Shown in pieces: positions 34,569-44,051 of a stretch of DNA of 64,000 nucleotides. The DNA comes from Adiantum capillus-veneris. Taxonomy: Eukaryota; Streptophyta; Polypodiopsida; Polypodiales; Pteridaceae. Each line of letters begins with the position of its first letter. The stretch's first letter is position 1. The stretch is from NCBI GenBank assembly GCA_014529385.2, contig CM043954.1, positions 91,975,747 to 92,039,746 of the forward strand, written 5' to 3'. The notes beneath the pieces are model-generated. The model was not told the origin of the DNA, made no database searches, and saw nothing but the letters and a program-made list of their open reading frames with translations. A program made the position numbers and the translations under genes.

Positions 34569-34586
34569 TGGCACCGCTGCCGGGGA
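34569..34586 (+). other. R8 primer-binding site (tRNA-Asp type)
   Basis: TGGCACCGCTGCCGGGGA one base after the LTR is very close to the tRNA-Asp-complementary site known from Athila-type plant elements (TGGCGCCGTTGCCGGGGA), with two changes. Confidence 0.85.
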
Positions 34587-35110
34587 CACAAGGACCTAAG
34601 TAGGTTTCCTACTAACACTCGTGTGATGGTTGCTTGATTTAGTTTCGGCTAAAGAAAGCGTTTTTCTTAAGTGGATCCGGAAGAGGATATTCCGTGATCA
34701 AGTGGATAGCCAGGAAGCGTGTGTCTTGCCGAGGGTCTGCGACTAGATAGGTTTAGTTAGGATCTGTGGATTAGAGTAGTTGTTGGTGGTCGAGTGATTT
34801 GTGAGGTGATAAAAGCGTTTACTAGTCCGTGTGTGGCAGTGAAGCGTTTTTCTACTCATAGATGCAAAACCCCATATGATTTGTAGGAGTAGCTTTAGGT
34901 AAGTGATCTGATTCTGATCTAGAGCTATTCATCACTGAATTATTTGCTAAAGTGCTTGATTGCATTTGAAATCGCGGAAAAGTGTGCTTTTGAGGGTAAA
35001 AATGCATTAAACAAGCTTTTGTGGATATTTTTGTATGATTGACTGATGCTGTGCATATAAAAAAGCATTTGCAAGGGTTCTGTGAAGAAAACCTACAATT
35101 CTGTAAACAT

Positions 35111-35134
35111 AGACATCCTACGCGTAGGATGTCT
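35111..35134. repeat. R8 leader palindrome 1 (perfect)
   Basis: AGACATCCTACG followed by its exact reverse complement; centre ACGCGT. Confidence 0.95.
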
Positions 35135-35397
35135 CAAGGGGGTTCTGGAGACCAAATTTGAAAATTCTGACTGCACTAGTGGGTTCAGAGGGTAGGTTTT
35201 ACCCTAGTAACATATTGACTTGGGTGTTTTTCCCTATTTTTGTTGACCAAAAGCCAAAAGGCGGAGTCAGAAAACGCAAGATTTTAGCAAAGGCTTAATT
35301 GAGTGATTTTTGCATGTTTTTGCAATTGTGAAGCATACTTGCACTTGCTGAGAGCATAAGGAAGCATCAAGGACACTTTAGTCTGAAAAAATCAGCA

Positions 35398-35425
35398 GTA
35401 GACATCCTACGCGTAGGATGTCTAC
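35398..35425. repeat. R8 leader palindrome 2 (perfect, 28 bp)
   Basis: Same 24-bp core, with the dyad extended by GT/AC on the outside. Confidence 0.95.
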
Positions 35426-35842
35426 AGGGTGATCTGGTGGAAATTTTGAAAATCTGAGGTTACCAGTGTGTTTAGAAGGTAGATTTTACCCTATTTTCAC
35501 CTAGAAAGTGGAAATTTCACCAAATTTTGACAGATCAAAGCCAAAAGACGAGAATTGCCAGACATCCTACCCAAATTGTGCCCAAGGCATAATTTTTGAG
35601 ACCAAACCATAGGATGACTTCATGTGCATGTTATACATGATGTTTTGAGTGCATGTGAGAGTTTTCATCTCATTTGGGTCAGTGAAAGGGAAGATTGAGC
35701 AGACTTTAGCATTTTGACTGAAAAAGGCAAGAACAGCTAGTTTTGGGGTCTTTTGACATCCAAACCAAAATCTAAGCATACCACTGGGTTACTGACATCA
35801 AGGGGAAGCTGTGGGACAAGTCTGGGGTCAAACAGACCAAAA

Positions 35843-35866
35843 AGACATACTACGCGTAGGATGTCA
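35843..35866. repeat. R8 leader palindrome 3
   Basis: AGACATACTACG then CGTAGGATGTCA; two mismatched pairs. A lone half-site (AGACATCCTAC) lies before it at 35560. Confidence 0.85.
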
Positions 35867-35967
35867 AATGTGTGATTTTGTACTCCAAACTTAATTTTGA
35901 GCATACCACTGTGATCAGCACCTTAAGGAGAGTCTGTGGTTCAAATTTGGGGTAATTCTGAGCAGTT

Positions 35968-35991
35968 AGACATACTACGCGTAGGATGTCT
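35968..35991. repeat. R8 leader palindrome 4
   Basis: AGACATACTACG then CGTAGGATGTCT; one mismatched pair. Starts 125 bp after palindrome 3. A remnant half-site follows at 36116. Confidence 0.88.
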
Positions 35992-36251
35992 AAGGCATAA
36001 TTCTGAAACCAAAATTTTATTGTGACCATACCATGCTGTCATATAGCCTTAGGCAAGCCTCCTAGTCAATTTTGGTCCAAATTGGAGTTGATTTGACTTA
36101 GGAATTCATCAGAACAGACATCAGGCTTTTGAAACAGATTCTTGATCATTTGACCAACCTATAGGTGTCAGAATCAAAAAGTAAAAATGGCTGTGAGTTT
36201 AGCACATCAAGGGGAAGCTACAGTGCAAGTTTGAGTTGAAACAGAGCAAAA

Positions 36252-36275
36252 AGACATCCTACGCGTAGGATGTCT
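36252..36275. repeat. R8 leader palindrome 5 (perfect)
   Basis: Identical to palindrome 1. Confidence 0.95.
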
Positions 36276-36376
36276 CCAGCTTGATTTAGGACTCCAAACC
36301 AACCTATGAGCACACCACTGTGATCAGCACATCAAGGAGAAGCTAGGGTGAAAATTTCAAGTCATTCTGAGCAAAA

Positions 36377-36400
36377 AGACATCCTACGCGTAGGATGTCT
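36377..36400. repeat. R8 leader palindrome 6 (perfect)
   Basis: Identical to palindrome 1; 125 bp after palindrome 5. Confidence 0.95.
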
Positions 36401-36500
36401 CAAGGCCATTTTTAGGTCCAATTGAAATTTTGAGCATACCATTGTGTTGCTGGACTTAAGGGGAGTCTCTGGACCAAATTTTGTTAAATTCTGAGCATAT

Positions 36501-36524
36501 AGACATACTACGCGTAGGATGTCT
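36501..36524. repeat. R8 leader palindrome 7
   Basis: AGACATACTACG then CGTAGGATGTCT; 124 bp after palindrome 6. Confidence 0.9.
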
Positions 36525-36742
36525 CTAGGCCAGTTTTAGGTCCAACTGTACTTTTGACCATACAGAAGTGTTCACAGTGTCACAGAGATCCCAAATATTT
36601 TTTCAAAATTGAATTTGGACTCATTTTGACCATTCTAAACTGCATTTCACTGTTTTGGCCATAACTTTCACAAACAGTATCGGATCAGAAAAGTTTTTAT
36701 ATCAAAACGTAGCCTGAGAGCGGCTCTACAGATCTTAGAGAA

Positions 36743-36789
36743 AAACTTGAACTAAATGTATGCCGACGGAAACCATTTAGTTCAAGTTT
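36743..36789 (+). promoter_or_regulatory. Strong RNA hairpin upstream of R8 gag
   Basis: Perfect 16-bp stem (AAACTTGAACTAAATG and its reverse complement) around a 15-nt loop TATGCCGACGGAAAC. It lies 190 bases before the gag ATG, where packaging or translation signals are often found in retroelement RNAs. Role is inference. Confidence 0.7.
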
Positions 36790-36979
36790 GAAAAAAAACA
36801 TTGTATGAGGCCTCAAAATTCATCTGGAAGTCAGGGGTGTCTAAAAGCGACAATTTGCGAGAATTGTGACGAAACGGTTGCGATTTTGGACATAGTTTCG
36901 ACTTTTCCCTAACCAAAGCACTTGAACAGAGTGGACTAAGTCTACTTAAACCAAGAAAAATCTCTTAAGCCCAGAAATC

Positions 36980-37471
36980 ATGTCTACCCTAGATTCAAAC
37001 GCAGCTTACACAAGCTTGGAGATCCCGACAATAGAGGAATATCCTCCCACAATGGATCTTCCAAACTTGCAATTGATAAAGACCCATCTTGTTGAGAGAG
37101 TTTGGATGATTGGTCATGAGAGTGAAGGACTATATAGATACATTGACGACAATGAGGTCAATCTTTATAGGTGCTCAGATCCATACCTAGAAGAGATAAC
37201 GGATTACAAGCTCTTATATGTCTACACATATGGAGTCGACTGTCAATGGAGATCTATAGTTGTCGACAAGTATGGAAGAGAATACAGAGTTGTAGAAAGC
37301 ACAAATCCACAGACTGTACTAGAAAGAGGTGGATATTTGGTCAATGAAGGACCACAAATGCCTCCACCAAACACGAGAATTCCTATAGGAGTTCCAAGAA
37401 GAGAGCCACCAGGATTCCCTTCAAGAGCGATAACGAGAGAAGGATTGGGAGAGTCTCTGGTTAACTTGTAG
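36980..37471 (+). CDS. R8 Gag N-terminal part
   Basis: ATG at 36980 opens 163 codons beginning MSTLDSNAAYTSLEIPTIEE, with HESEGLYRYIDDNEVNLYRC, YVYTYGVDCQWRSIVVDKYG and a Pro-rich end. R2 has the same VDKYGREY block upstream of its capsid region, so this is a family-specific Gag extension. The frame ends at TAG 37469-37471, just where the capsid frame takes over by a shift of one base; in R2 the two regions are joined in a similar way. Whether the shift is a programmed frameshift or decay cannot be told. Confidence 0.65.
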   Translation: MSTLDSNAAYTSLEIPTIEEYPPTMDLPNLQLIKTHLVERVWMIGHESEGLYRYIDDNEVNLYRCSDPYLEEITDYKLLYVYTYGVDCQWRSIVVDKYGREYRVVESTNPQTVLERGGYLVNEGPQMPPPNTRIPIGVPRREPPGFPSRAITREGLGESLVNL

Positions 37472-38331
37472 ACAATCGACAAGTTAGACCATTCCAAGTC
37501 CAGAAATGGGTAAACAGAAAATACTCCGGAGATGAAGATCCGAGAGATCATGTAGCGGCTTTTAGAAGAGTGATTAGAGCAGAGGAAGTTTCAGATTTTG
37601 CGACACAGTTTGCAGGATTTGGATTGACTCTAGAAGATGATGCAGCTACTTGGTTCGACTCGATGGAAATATGGGATTTTGAGACCCTAGATGAGCTGTT
37701 TGAGGAGTTTATTGAAGAATTCTCGCCAAAAGGCATTGCTCACAACACGGTCTTGCAAATCCATAGATTCAAACAGAAAGAGGATGAATCAGTACGCAAA
37801 GCATCATTACGACTCAAGAGATATGTTAAGCTCTGTCCGAGAGCGGAATTACCTACGCAAGCACGACTGATGCTGATCTTTATCCAGGGAATGAGACATG
37901 CGGGCCTTCAGAAGGATCTGCATATGATAAGGAGGATGACGCTAAACGAGTTGATCAAAGAAGCTCTTTATCTAGTGGATAACTGTGAGGCATACAAAGA
38001 AAAGGACTTAAAGAGTCAAAGAGATGACACATCCTCTCAGAATAGTGTTTCACAGATAAGTGAGTCCATTGCCAAGCCAACGGCACCTATTGATCAAGAA
38101 AAGCTTATCGACGACTTGGTCAAGTGGTTGATTCCTCTTGTAAGGTCTGATTCGGGAGAGCCGAAGTGGTGTGAAATTGAGAGAAAATGGACGAACCATA
38201 CGGGGGAAGAGTGTTATTATAGCATGGAAAATGCTAGGGAGAGGTATGTACAACCTGTTCCAGAAGCACCTACTCCACCTAGATACATTACGGGAAATGC
38301 GCCAGGACCAGTAGGAGTTTTAAGGCCATAG
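37472..38331 (+). pseudogene. R8 Gag capsid region
   Basis: The frame opens after TAA near 37464 and reads RPFQVQKWVNRKYSGDEDP, RDHVAAFRRVIRAEEVSDF, then LEDDAATWFDSMEIWDFETL, FEEFIEEFSPKGIAHN and RLMLIFIQGMRHAGLQKDLH. This is the classical Ty3/gypsy Gag (retrotrans_gag) domain. It ends at an in-frame TAG (38329-38331) after GVLRP, where R2 has a Gln codon, and continues in the same frame from 38332. Confidence 0.88.
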
Positions 38332-39306
38332 CTTGTCTTAGGACAACAACCTCCGTTGCCAGGTGCTAGAATTCCGGTAGACATGAGATACATGCCAATG
38401 ATGGAAGCATCAAATAAACCAACGCCAGTACCAGCTACAATGTGGTATAGCAACCAAAGTGAGTACTACCCTTCGGAGCAACAAAAGGTGAGAGAAACAC
38501 ATGGAGTGGTGAGGCCGGTACAACCTCCACCTCCTGGGTTTCAGTCGAAAGAAAGAAGGTATGAAATGGACGAAAGGACATTGCAATTCATTGCAAATAA
38601 CGTCTTATCTAGGTCAAATCTTGCTTATAGCCAAGAGGAAATGCTAAAAGAATCTCCTCAACCAGAGACAGATTATCACAAAAGTCGTGACAACCACTTG
38701 GTCAAACAATGTCCTCATACGGAGATCACTAAAGTAAATGCCTATTGTCTTGAGTGTGGCATCACTCACTTGATCCCCGATTGCCCGAAAAAACCAAACC
38801 AAATCAGGAAAATCACGACAAATGTATCAGGGATTGTTCAGCTCCCTAGTAGCTCAGAAAATGAAAATGTTGTACCAGTTCAAGTGGTTACGAGAGCACA
38901 AGCCCAAAAGAAAGCTGATGAGAATCCAGAGACAAAGAACACGGAAAGTGACACGAGTCCAAAGACAGATAATGGACCAAATACAGACGCACCTAGTCAG
39001 AAAACTAAGAGCAAACGAAATAGTTGGAAAGCTAGAAAGACTAGGATGAAAGCACGCAAGGAACGAGAGAAAAAATCCCTAGCTGAGAAGCTTACCGAAG
39101 CTGAGGAGAAGATAAAACAACATGAGGAAAAGGAGGCACCTTCTCTTACACAGATGGTTAAACCTCTAGAAGAACCATCCACAGATGAGAAACCGAGAAG
39201 TGCTAGTTCAGGAGGATCTGTGTTGGCAGAAAAGGTTAATGAGACATTAGATGCCCTCTTGAAAGCCTATGATGGGAGGCTCAAAAACAACCAAACCCAA
39301 GAATAG
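38332..39306 (+). pseudogene. R8 Gag C-terminal region with zinc knuckle
   Basis: Same frame as the capsid. It contains a Pro-rich stretch, then CLECGITHLIPDC (38746-38784), a CCHC-like knuckle with only three residues between the second Cys and His rather than four. R2 has the same spacing (CLNCSINHLITDC). A Lys/Glu-rich segment follows that is probably coiled coil (ARKEREKKSLAEKLTEAEEK). It ends in TAG at 39304-39306; R2 has Gln there. Confidence 0.82.
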
Positions 39307-39312
39307 AGGTGG

Positions 39313-40896
39313 ATGACATATCCCTATGAGGAATTAGAAAAGCAAAGGTTGGAAATGTGCAGGAAAATGATTCAAACAGCCCAAGCTTTACTAGAACCAC
39401 CAGTTGCAAAACCTGAGGATGTGATCCGTGTCATGCCTACACAAGCAATCCCACCAAACCAGGAACTAAAAGAGCCAAATTCTAGTCATGAGCACAGACC
39501 AAAACTCAAAGACCCAGCATTAGAACCAAGGATAGTACTGAATACCACGGATAACTCTTCCGAGGGATTTCACCAAGCTATACCTGAGGATTGTAAAGAG
39601 ATAGATGGTCTTGACGAATTGTGGAAACAAGTCAAAGAGGCCAATGAAGCCGATGACCTAAGAAGACGAGTAGACAAGACTGGTGATGAACGAGGAGTGT
39701 TTATACCACCAATAGAGGAATTTGAGACTGGATCTCAAATGAATCTAGACGTGAGATCATGTTGGGGCAACAAAGGATCTGTACAATCTATGGATAGTCA
39801 ACCCCATTCGCTAAGAACACTACCGTCCTACATGGGAGAGTACGAGACCAAGTCAGATGTGGTTGCAGTCCCATCACAGAGACTATCTCCCAACAAGGCC
39901 ATCGATTCAAAGGGGCTAGTAGATATTCTATCTACCCCAGTCACCTGTACAATAGTGTTAGCCGAGTTGCTCAGAATAATACCAAACATGTGGGCTAATG
40001 TGGGTAAATGTCTAGAGAAATTTGGTTTAAAAACCCCAATGACTCAAATCGAGGAAGGCATCAAAGAGCTTGAAATGCCTCAACTAAATACTAGGCCAGT
40101 GCCATTAAACAAGGTAGGCGAGTATTACGAGGGAGAAGATGGAAACACCACCCTTCCTGTGGAATTCAATGGTGTAAAAACCATGGCAATCCTTGACAGT
40201 GGAGCTGGTGTGGCCATTGCAACCAAAGAGGTTTGGAAAAAATGGGGAAAACCTACCTTGAGATCCACACGAATGACCCTGCAGCTTGCAGACGGACACA
40301 AGGAAAAGCCCCTAGGACTGCTAGAAAATTTAATTGTTACTTCTTGTGGCATTGAATATGAACACACTTTTGCTGTTGTTGACTTTGGCAAAAAGAACAA
40401 CGATGAAATCATTCTGGGAAGACCATTCATGCGACAGTTGAAAATGGTCCAAGATTGGGGTTATGACCATATATACCTGAGACATATGGAAACCATAACA
40501 AAGGTAAACTTGAGGGACCATAGCTATAGGGATGTGACGAGAACACCGGTTGAGGAGTTTGATTCCGCCACAGTTGCAGGATCAGAACTTCCAGCTTGGT
40601 TAGGTAAGCCTAAAGAACTGTGGATGTGTGGAGCTTCACAATGTGGTAGCTTGAAACGTGAGGAATGTATCCTAGAGCGAGCTATGGAGGATAGGGACTA
40701 TATCCCAGAACCATTTTCTGAAGAAGAGTTAGAGCCTTTTAGATGGGAACACATCTTGGCTACTCTGGACGTGTGCGCCGTGGAGGATGCTCCCACAACA
40801 AAGTTTTGTGATAAAAATGGCTATAATGTTGTTCCTTATTTTGTAGTGAGTGTAATCCAGGAAAACGAAGAGAACCAGACATCAACAGGCTCTTGA
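39313..40896 (+). CDS. R8 protease region (527 codons)
   Basis: Same frame again. The N-terminal half is a hydrophilic spacer. Residues about 270-400 form a retroviral-type aspartic protease with intact DSGAG (catalytic Asp at codon 295, 40195-40197), TKEVWKKWGKPTLRSTRMTL and ILGRPFM (codon 368 on). The C-terminal part is acidic. It would cleave Gag during particle assembly. It ends with TGA after QTSTGS; the same frame continues, with one more stop, into the W-I/V-P-K ORF. No RT follows. Confidence 0.85.
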   Translation: MTYPYEELEKQRLEMCRKMIQTAQALLEPPVAKPEDVIRVMPTQAIPPNQELKEPNSSHEHRPKLKDPALEPRIVLNTTDNSSEGFHQAIPEDCKEIDGLDELWKQVKEANEADDLRRRVDKTGDERGVFIPPIEEFETGSQMNLDVRSCWGNKGSVQSMDSQPHSLRTLPSYMGEYETKSDVVAVPSQRLSPNKAIDSKGLVDILSTPVTCTIVLAELLRIIPNMWANVGKCLEKFGLKTPMTQIEEGIKELEMPQLNTRPVPLNKVGEYYEGEDGNTTLPVEFNGVKTMAILDSGAGVAIATKEVWKKWGKPTLRSTRMTLQLADGHKEKPLGLLENLIVTSCGIEYEHTFAVVDFGKKNNDEIILGRPFMRQLKMVQDWGYDHIYLRHMETITKVNLRDHSYRDVTRTPVEEFDSATVAGSELPAWLGKPKELWMCGASQCGSLKREECILERAMEDRDYIPEPFSEEELEPFRWEHILATLDVCAVEDAPTTKFCDKNGYNVVPYFVVSVIQENEENQTSTGS

Positions 40897-41019
40897 AATC
40901 AGGAACAAACAAAGAAATGTGGATAATCAAAAGATGAAGAAGACGACGAGTTCTATGACTCTGTAGAACACTTCGAGCTTCAAGAAGATCAACGACCCAA
41001 GAATCAATGTCATCGCTAC

Positions 41020-41916
41020 ATGAATAAAGTGCATCAAAAGTGGATTCCAAAGTCCTCAGTGAAGACACAGCCACCACCAGCATGCTCATACATGGCTCCT
41101 AATAAGGATGCAAAGACTCAGCTAGGAGGAATACGACCAGAGCAACGAGCTAACAATGCTCTAATCAAGGGGCTAGAAAAGTCCTCCAAGAAACTACCAC
41201 CCACGAGCAAACAGACAGTAACTTTCCACTACCAGCCAAAAAATCAAAGGAAAGTACAAGAAATCAACCTTGCGGAGGATAGTAGCGATAGTGATGAATC
41301 GTACGACATCCCCTATCATCAACTCAGGCCATCACTATCACCAACCCCTTCAGCAACAACCATGACAGGTCAAAAGAACAGGACAACAAGTCAAAGCCAA
41401 AAAGCTCGACAAATCTGGATACCAAAAAGCCAGATCGGCCAAAAACAGATATGGATCAAGAAGACAAAGATCTCTAATGACAAATCACAAGATCCAACAC
41501 CAAAACAAAAACAAGGAAAGCATGCACGAACGGGTAAGAATATCACAAAGTCGCAAGCTTTCACAACTCAGGTTTGGGCTGCAACGAAGTTGATTCAAGC
41601 ACGAAAAATTCAGGAATTCATTTGGATTCCAAAACAACCACAATATCAACTTTCAAAGCCTGAATCCCATCACCAATCAAGCGTACAAGGGCTGAAGCAA
41701 AGACCACTGTCGACTCACACAACAAAAAGGTGGATCCCAAAGAAGTCTCTTCAAACACAAACGAAGCACGGGCAAGTATGGGTTCCCAAACGAGCGTCAG
41801 CAACAAAACAGCCAATAATCACAAAGAAATGGGTCCCAAAGAAGAACAACAAAAGTGCTGTCAGTGCATCGCCGCTTGAATTCTTACAATTCTTCCTACG
41901 ATTGCAGTACAGTTAG
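41020..41916 (+). CDS. R8 ORF with seven W-I/V-P-K motifs
   Basis: A 298-codon ORF in the same frame as gag-protease. The motifs, in order, are QKWIPK, QIWIPK, QIWIKK, FIWIPK, KRWIPK, QVWVPK and KKWVPK, separated by Lys/Gln/Ser/Thr-rich sequence; the last four lie within about 90 residues. Strongly basic, no membrane segment, no Cys/His cluster. R2 carries a broken homologue (20221-20860) downstream of RT, so the ORF belongs to this family and normally lies in the 3' position. Short Trp motifs on a basic disordered chain suggest binding to a partner protein or RNA. Function unknown. Confidence 0.65.
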   Translation: MNKVHQKWIPKSSVKTQPPPACSYMAPNKDAKTQLGGIRPEQRANNALIKGLEKSSKKLPPTSKQTVTFHYQPKNQRKVQEINLAEDSSDSDESYDIPYHQLRPSLSPTPSATTMTGQKNRTTSQSQKARQIWIPKSQIGQKQIWIKKTKISNDKSQDPTPKQKQGKHARTGKNITKSQAFTTQVWAATKLIQARKIQEFIWIPKQPQYQLSKPESHHQSSVQGLKQRPLSTHTTKRWIPKKSLQTQTKHGQVWVPKRASATKQPIITKKWVPKKNNKSAVSASPLEFLQFFLRLQYS

Positions 41917-43570
41917 AAGAGAGCAAGTGCTTCAATCAAGCAACGATACAGGAGCTTCAAAGACCATTACATTGCTTAGAATAGGAAGCCTCGCCAACAA
42001 ATGCCAATAAGCAAATTGCTTATACCCACATCTTGCACAACATAAATCTTTTCCATGCATTGACTGTGTATGCATAATAGGGCTACATTACAAGGCCTGC
42101 ATAGGCACAACTTTTAATTGCCCAAGCACAACACATCCCCTTTGCGATACCCTATTGTAACGGATGACTCCAAATAGGAAGGGGGGAGGCATTCTGAATG
42201 CGGACCTAACATTATGAATATTAGAGGGCAATGTTTTGTGATATGCATTGAATTTTTGCTTTTTATTGTGATAAATTTTTGACAAAAATTAGAGTATATG
42301 CCCTCATAGTAGTGTTACAGAGGAGTATGGGGACAAAATCCATATATGAGCCCCTAGGGACATGTGTATAGTGTACATAGCATTTAGATTTCTATTTGAA
42401 TGATTTTTCTTTTGTTGAGTTGTTTTAAGATTTTCTTTGTTTATTATTAAGAAAAAAAAATTTAAAAATCCATAATCCACATGAAGAAAAGACTGACGAG
42501 AGACCTGAGCACTACAAAGAGAAGAAGGTACATGAAAACGATGAAACTTCACGAAGTATGTCTCAGCAGCCACTACAACAGCCGAAGAACTTGTCACAAG
42601 CAGTGTCAACATGCAACCGACAATTCATACAAGTCATAGTCGAGTAGCTACGCCACAAAATGAGCGAGGTGTTAGTCCCAAAGCTTCAAGTAATATTCTC
42701 TGTGGTCTACACGTCTTAGCTATTCTAGGTACTGCTCAAGCTGGAAGAGTTGAGCATATTTACGTTGTGTCGCTCATGCTGGTATAGGTGACCAAAAGAG
42801 TCGAAGTCTAAGTACTTAAGTCTGGTGAAGTGAAGGAGAAGGTCCAAAAGACACTCACGTACTGAGCACAGTGAGATACGAGTGGAGAAACTTCTACATC
42901 GAAAACCCTTCTTGGAAAGGTGGAAGCTATTGAGACATCTTTTGATGTCACATGTGCTACATTTATTCCTCGAAACACCCATCATCTCCTTCTTTCACAT
43001 TGCATGCTTTTGTTGACAAATTTCTCATATGCATATAGAGTGTCCCATAATTGGCACTTGCATCAGGCACTCTTTCCGTGTTTCACCTAAGCACTCACCT
43101 TTCATGAACATGTACTTCACGTTCAACTGCTCAACTCCAATAAGAGCGTATACCAAAGGCATTTTTTTTCCCACCGGGTTTTTCCCTGTGGTCATCCAAT
43201 TTTTAGACCCTAATCTAAAGACACATATCACCATCCTCTTGTACATATTCCTTCTACATCAACAATAAGGAAATGCTACTCAAATCAATTGACAAATGAA
43301 TTGGAGCACCAATTTCCGATCATAGCATACTTCTCCTCAATGGCGAGTCGAAGAATGCCCTACAATGACAAAGCTGCAGACAAACACTAACAACATGATT
43401 GCACAGAAACAAAGAAGTCACCAATGAAGAAGATCAGAAATAAAAGTAATCAGAGGATCTCAAAAGATGAATGGTTACGATGATAGACGTCCGCTCTAAT
43501 GGATCATAGTTCTTGTTGTGGTTCGACAAAGATACAAGCAGTGCAACAGGTGAAGCCAAAACAACAGCAA
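41917..43570 (+). other. R8 3' region without recognised genes
   Basis: From 41995 to about 42480 it is homologous to the R2 3' untranslated region, including a purine tract GGAAGGGGGGAGG (42178-42190). From 42480 to 43570 nothing is recognised; some of it may be captured host DNA like the helicase piece that follows. Confidence 0.55.
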
Positions 43571-43600
43571 AGTGTTGACCGCTGGGTCAACTACACAACA
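43571..43600 (+). repeat. Isolated copy of the R8 LTR start
   Basis: TGTTGACCGCTGGGTCAAC followed by TACACAACATA repeats the first 30 bases of the LTR with one change, then stops matching. It lies directly upstream of the captured helicase fragment. Confidence 0.85.
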
Positions 43601-43607
43601 TAACTCC

Positions 43608-44007
43608 TTACAAAGTAGTCATTGGCTCACAAGATCAGAAAGCCAATCACTCAATTCTACAGATTGTAGAAGTTGTTTCTGAGAATCACAAATACTCCGA
43701 ATTGACAGATTTGCTGGAGCAAGTGATGGATGGAGCTTTCTCTATCCATGATGATTAGAATCAAGTTAAACGACATTGGGTTCTTTTTTAATTTAGATCT
43801 GGCAGTAGACCTATAATGACAGAAACAGATGCTGCAGCTCGGAGCGTGGATGTGAAAGACATAAAGTTCGTCATCAATTATGATTTTCCTGAATCATGTG
43901 AAGACTATGTACATCGGATTGGACGAACAAGACAAGCTACTGCAAAGGCTATAGTCTATACTTTCTTTCCAACAACAAAACGACACCAAAGACCACATCG
44001 CCATTGA
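43608..44007 (+). pseudogene. Captured DEAD-box RNA helicase fragment
   Basis: The plus strand encodes IGSQDQKANHSILQIVEVVS, then ENHKYSELTDLLEQVMDG, then after stops [39 protein letters not shown] and [20 protein letters not shown]. These are motifs of the C-terminal helicase domain, including motif V (TD.AAR..D) and motif VI (HRIGRT), in the order of plant DDX5/DBP2-like DEAD-box RNA helicases. About 35-40 residues between VMDG and the SIH block are missing, and there are at least two stops. Introns expected in a plant gene are not seen within the matching stretches. It is a host cDNA piece carried inside R8; not functional. Confidence 0.88.
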
Positions 44008-44051
44008 CATGAACGCGGAAGGGGGGAAGACATGAACGCGGAAGGGGGGAA
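44006..44051 (+). repeat. Duplicated polypurine tract of R8
   Basis: Two identical 23-bp units (GACATGAACGCGGAAGGGGGGAA, split here as GACATGAACGCG + GAAGGGGGGAA) end exactly at the LTR start at 44052. Confidence 0.9.

Larger units (their letters stand above)
34587..36979 (+). other. R8 5' leader (2.4 kb)
   Basis: No long ORF. Its right half is an imperfect tandem array with unit about 125-160 bp. Units share blocks such as GAGCATACCACTGTG and ATCAAGGAGAAGCT and each carries a 24-bp palindrome. A 16-bp-stem hairpin lies between the array and the gag start. Confidence 0.85.

Noticed and set aside
34587-35100. Possible gene between the R8 primer site and the first palindrome
   Set aside because: No ORF above 60 codons with conserved features; treated as leader.
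35111-36524. Regularly spaced repeats as a CRISPR array
   Set aside because: Repeats are palindromes about 125-280 bp apart, the spacers are similar to each other, and the context is a plant retrotransposon leader.
43025-43246. Minus-strand 73-codon ORF (MYKRMVICVFRLGSK start) as a second captured gene
   Set aside because: Protein-like in places but no recognisable motif; evidence too weak to annotate as a gene.
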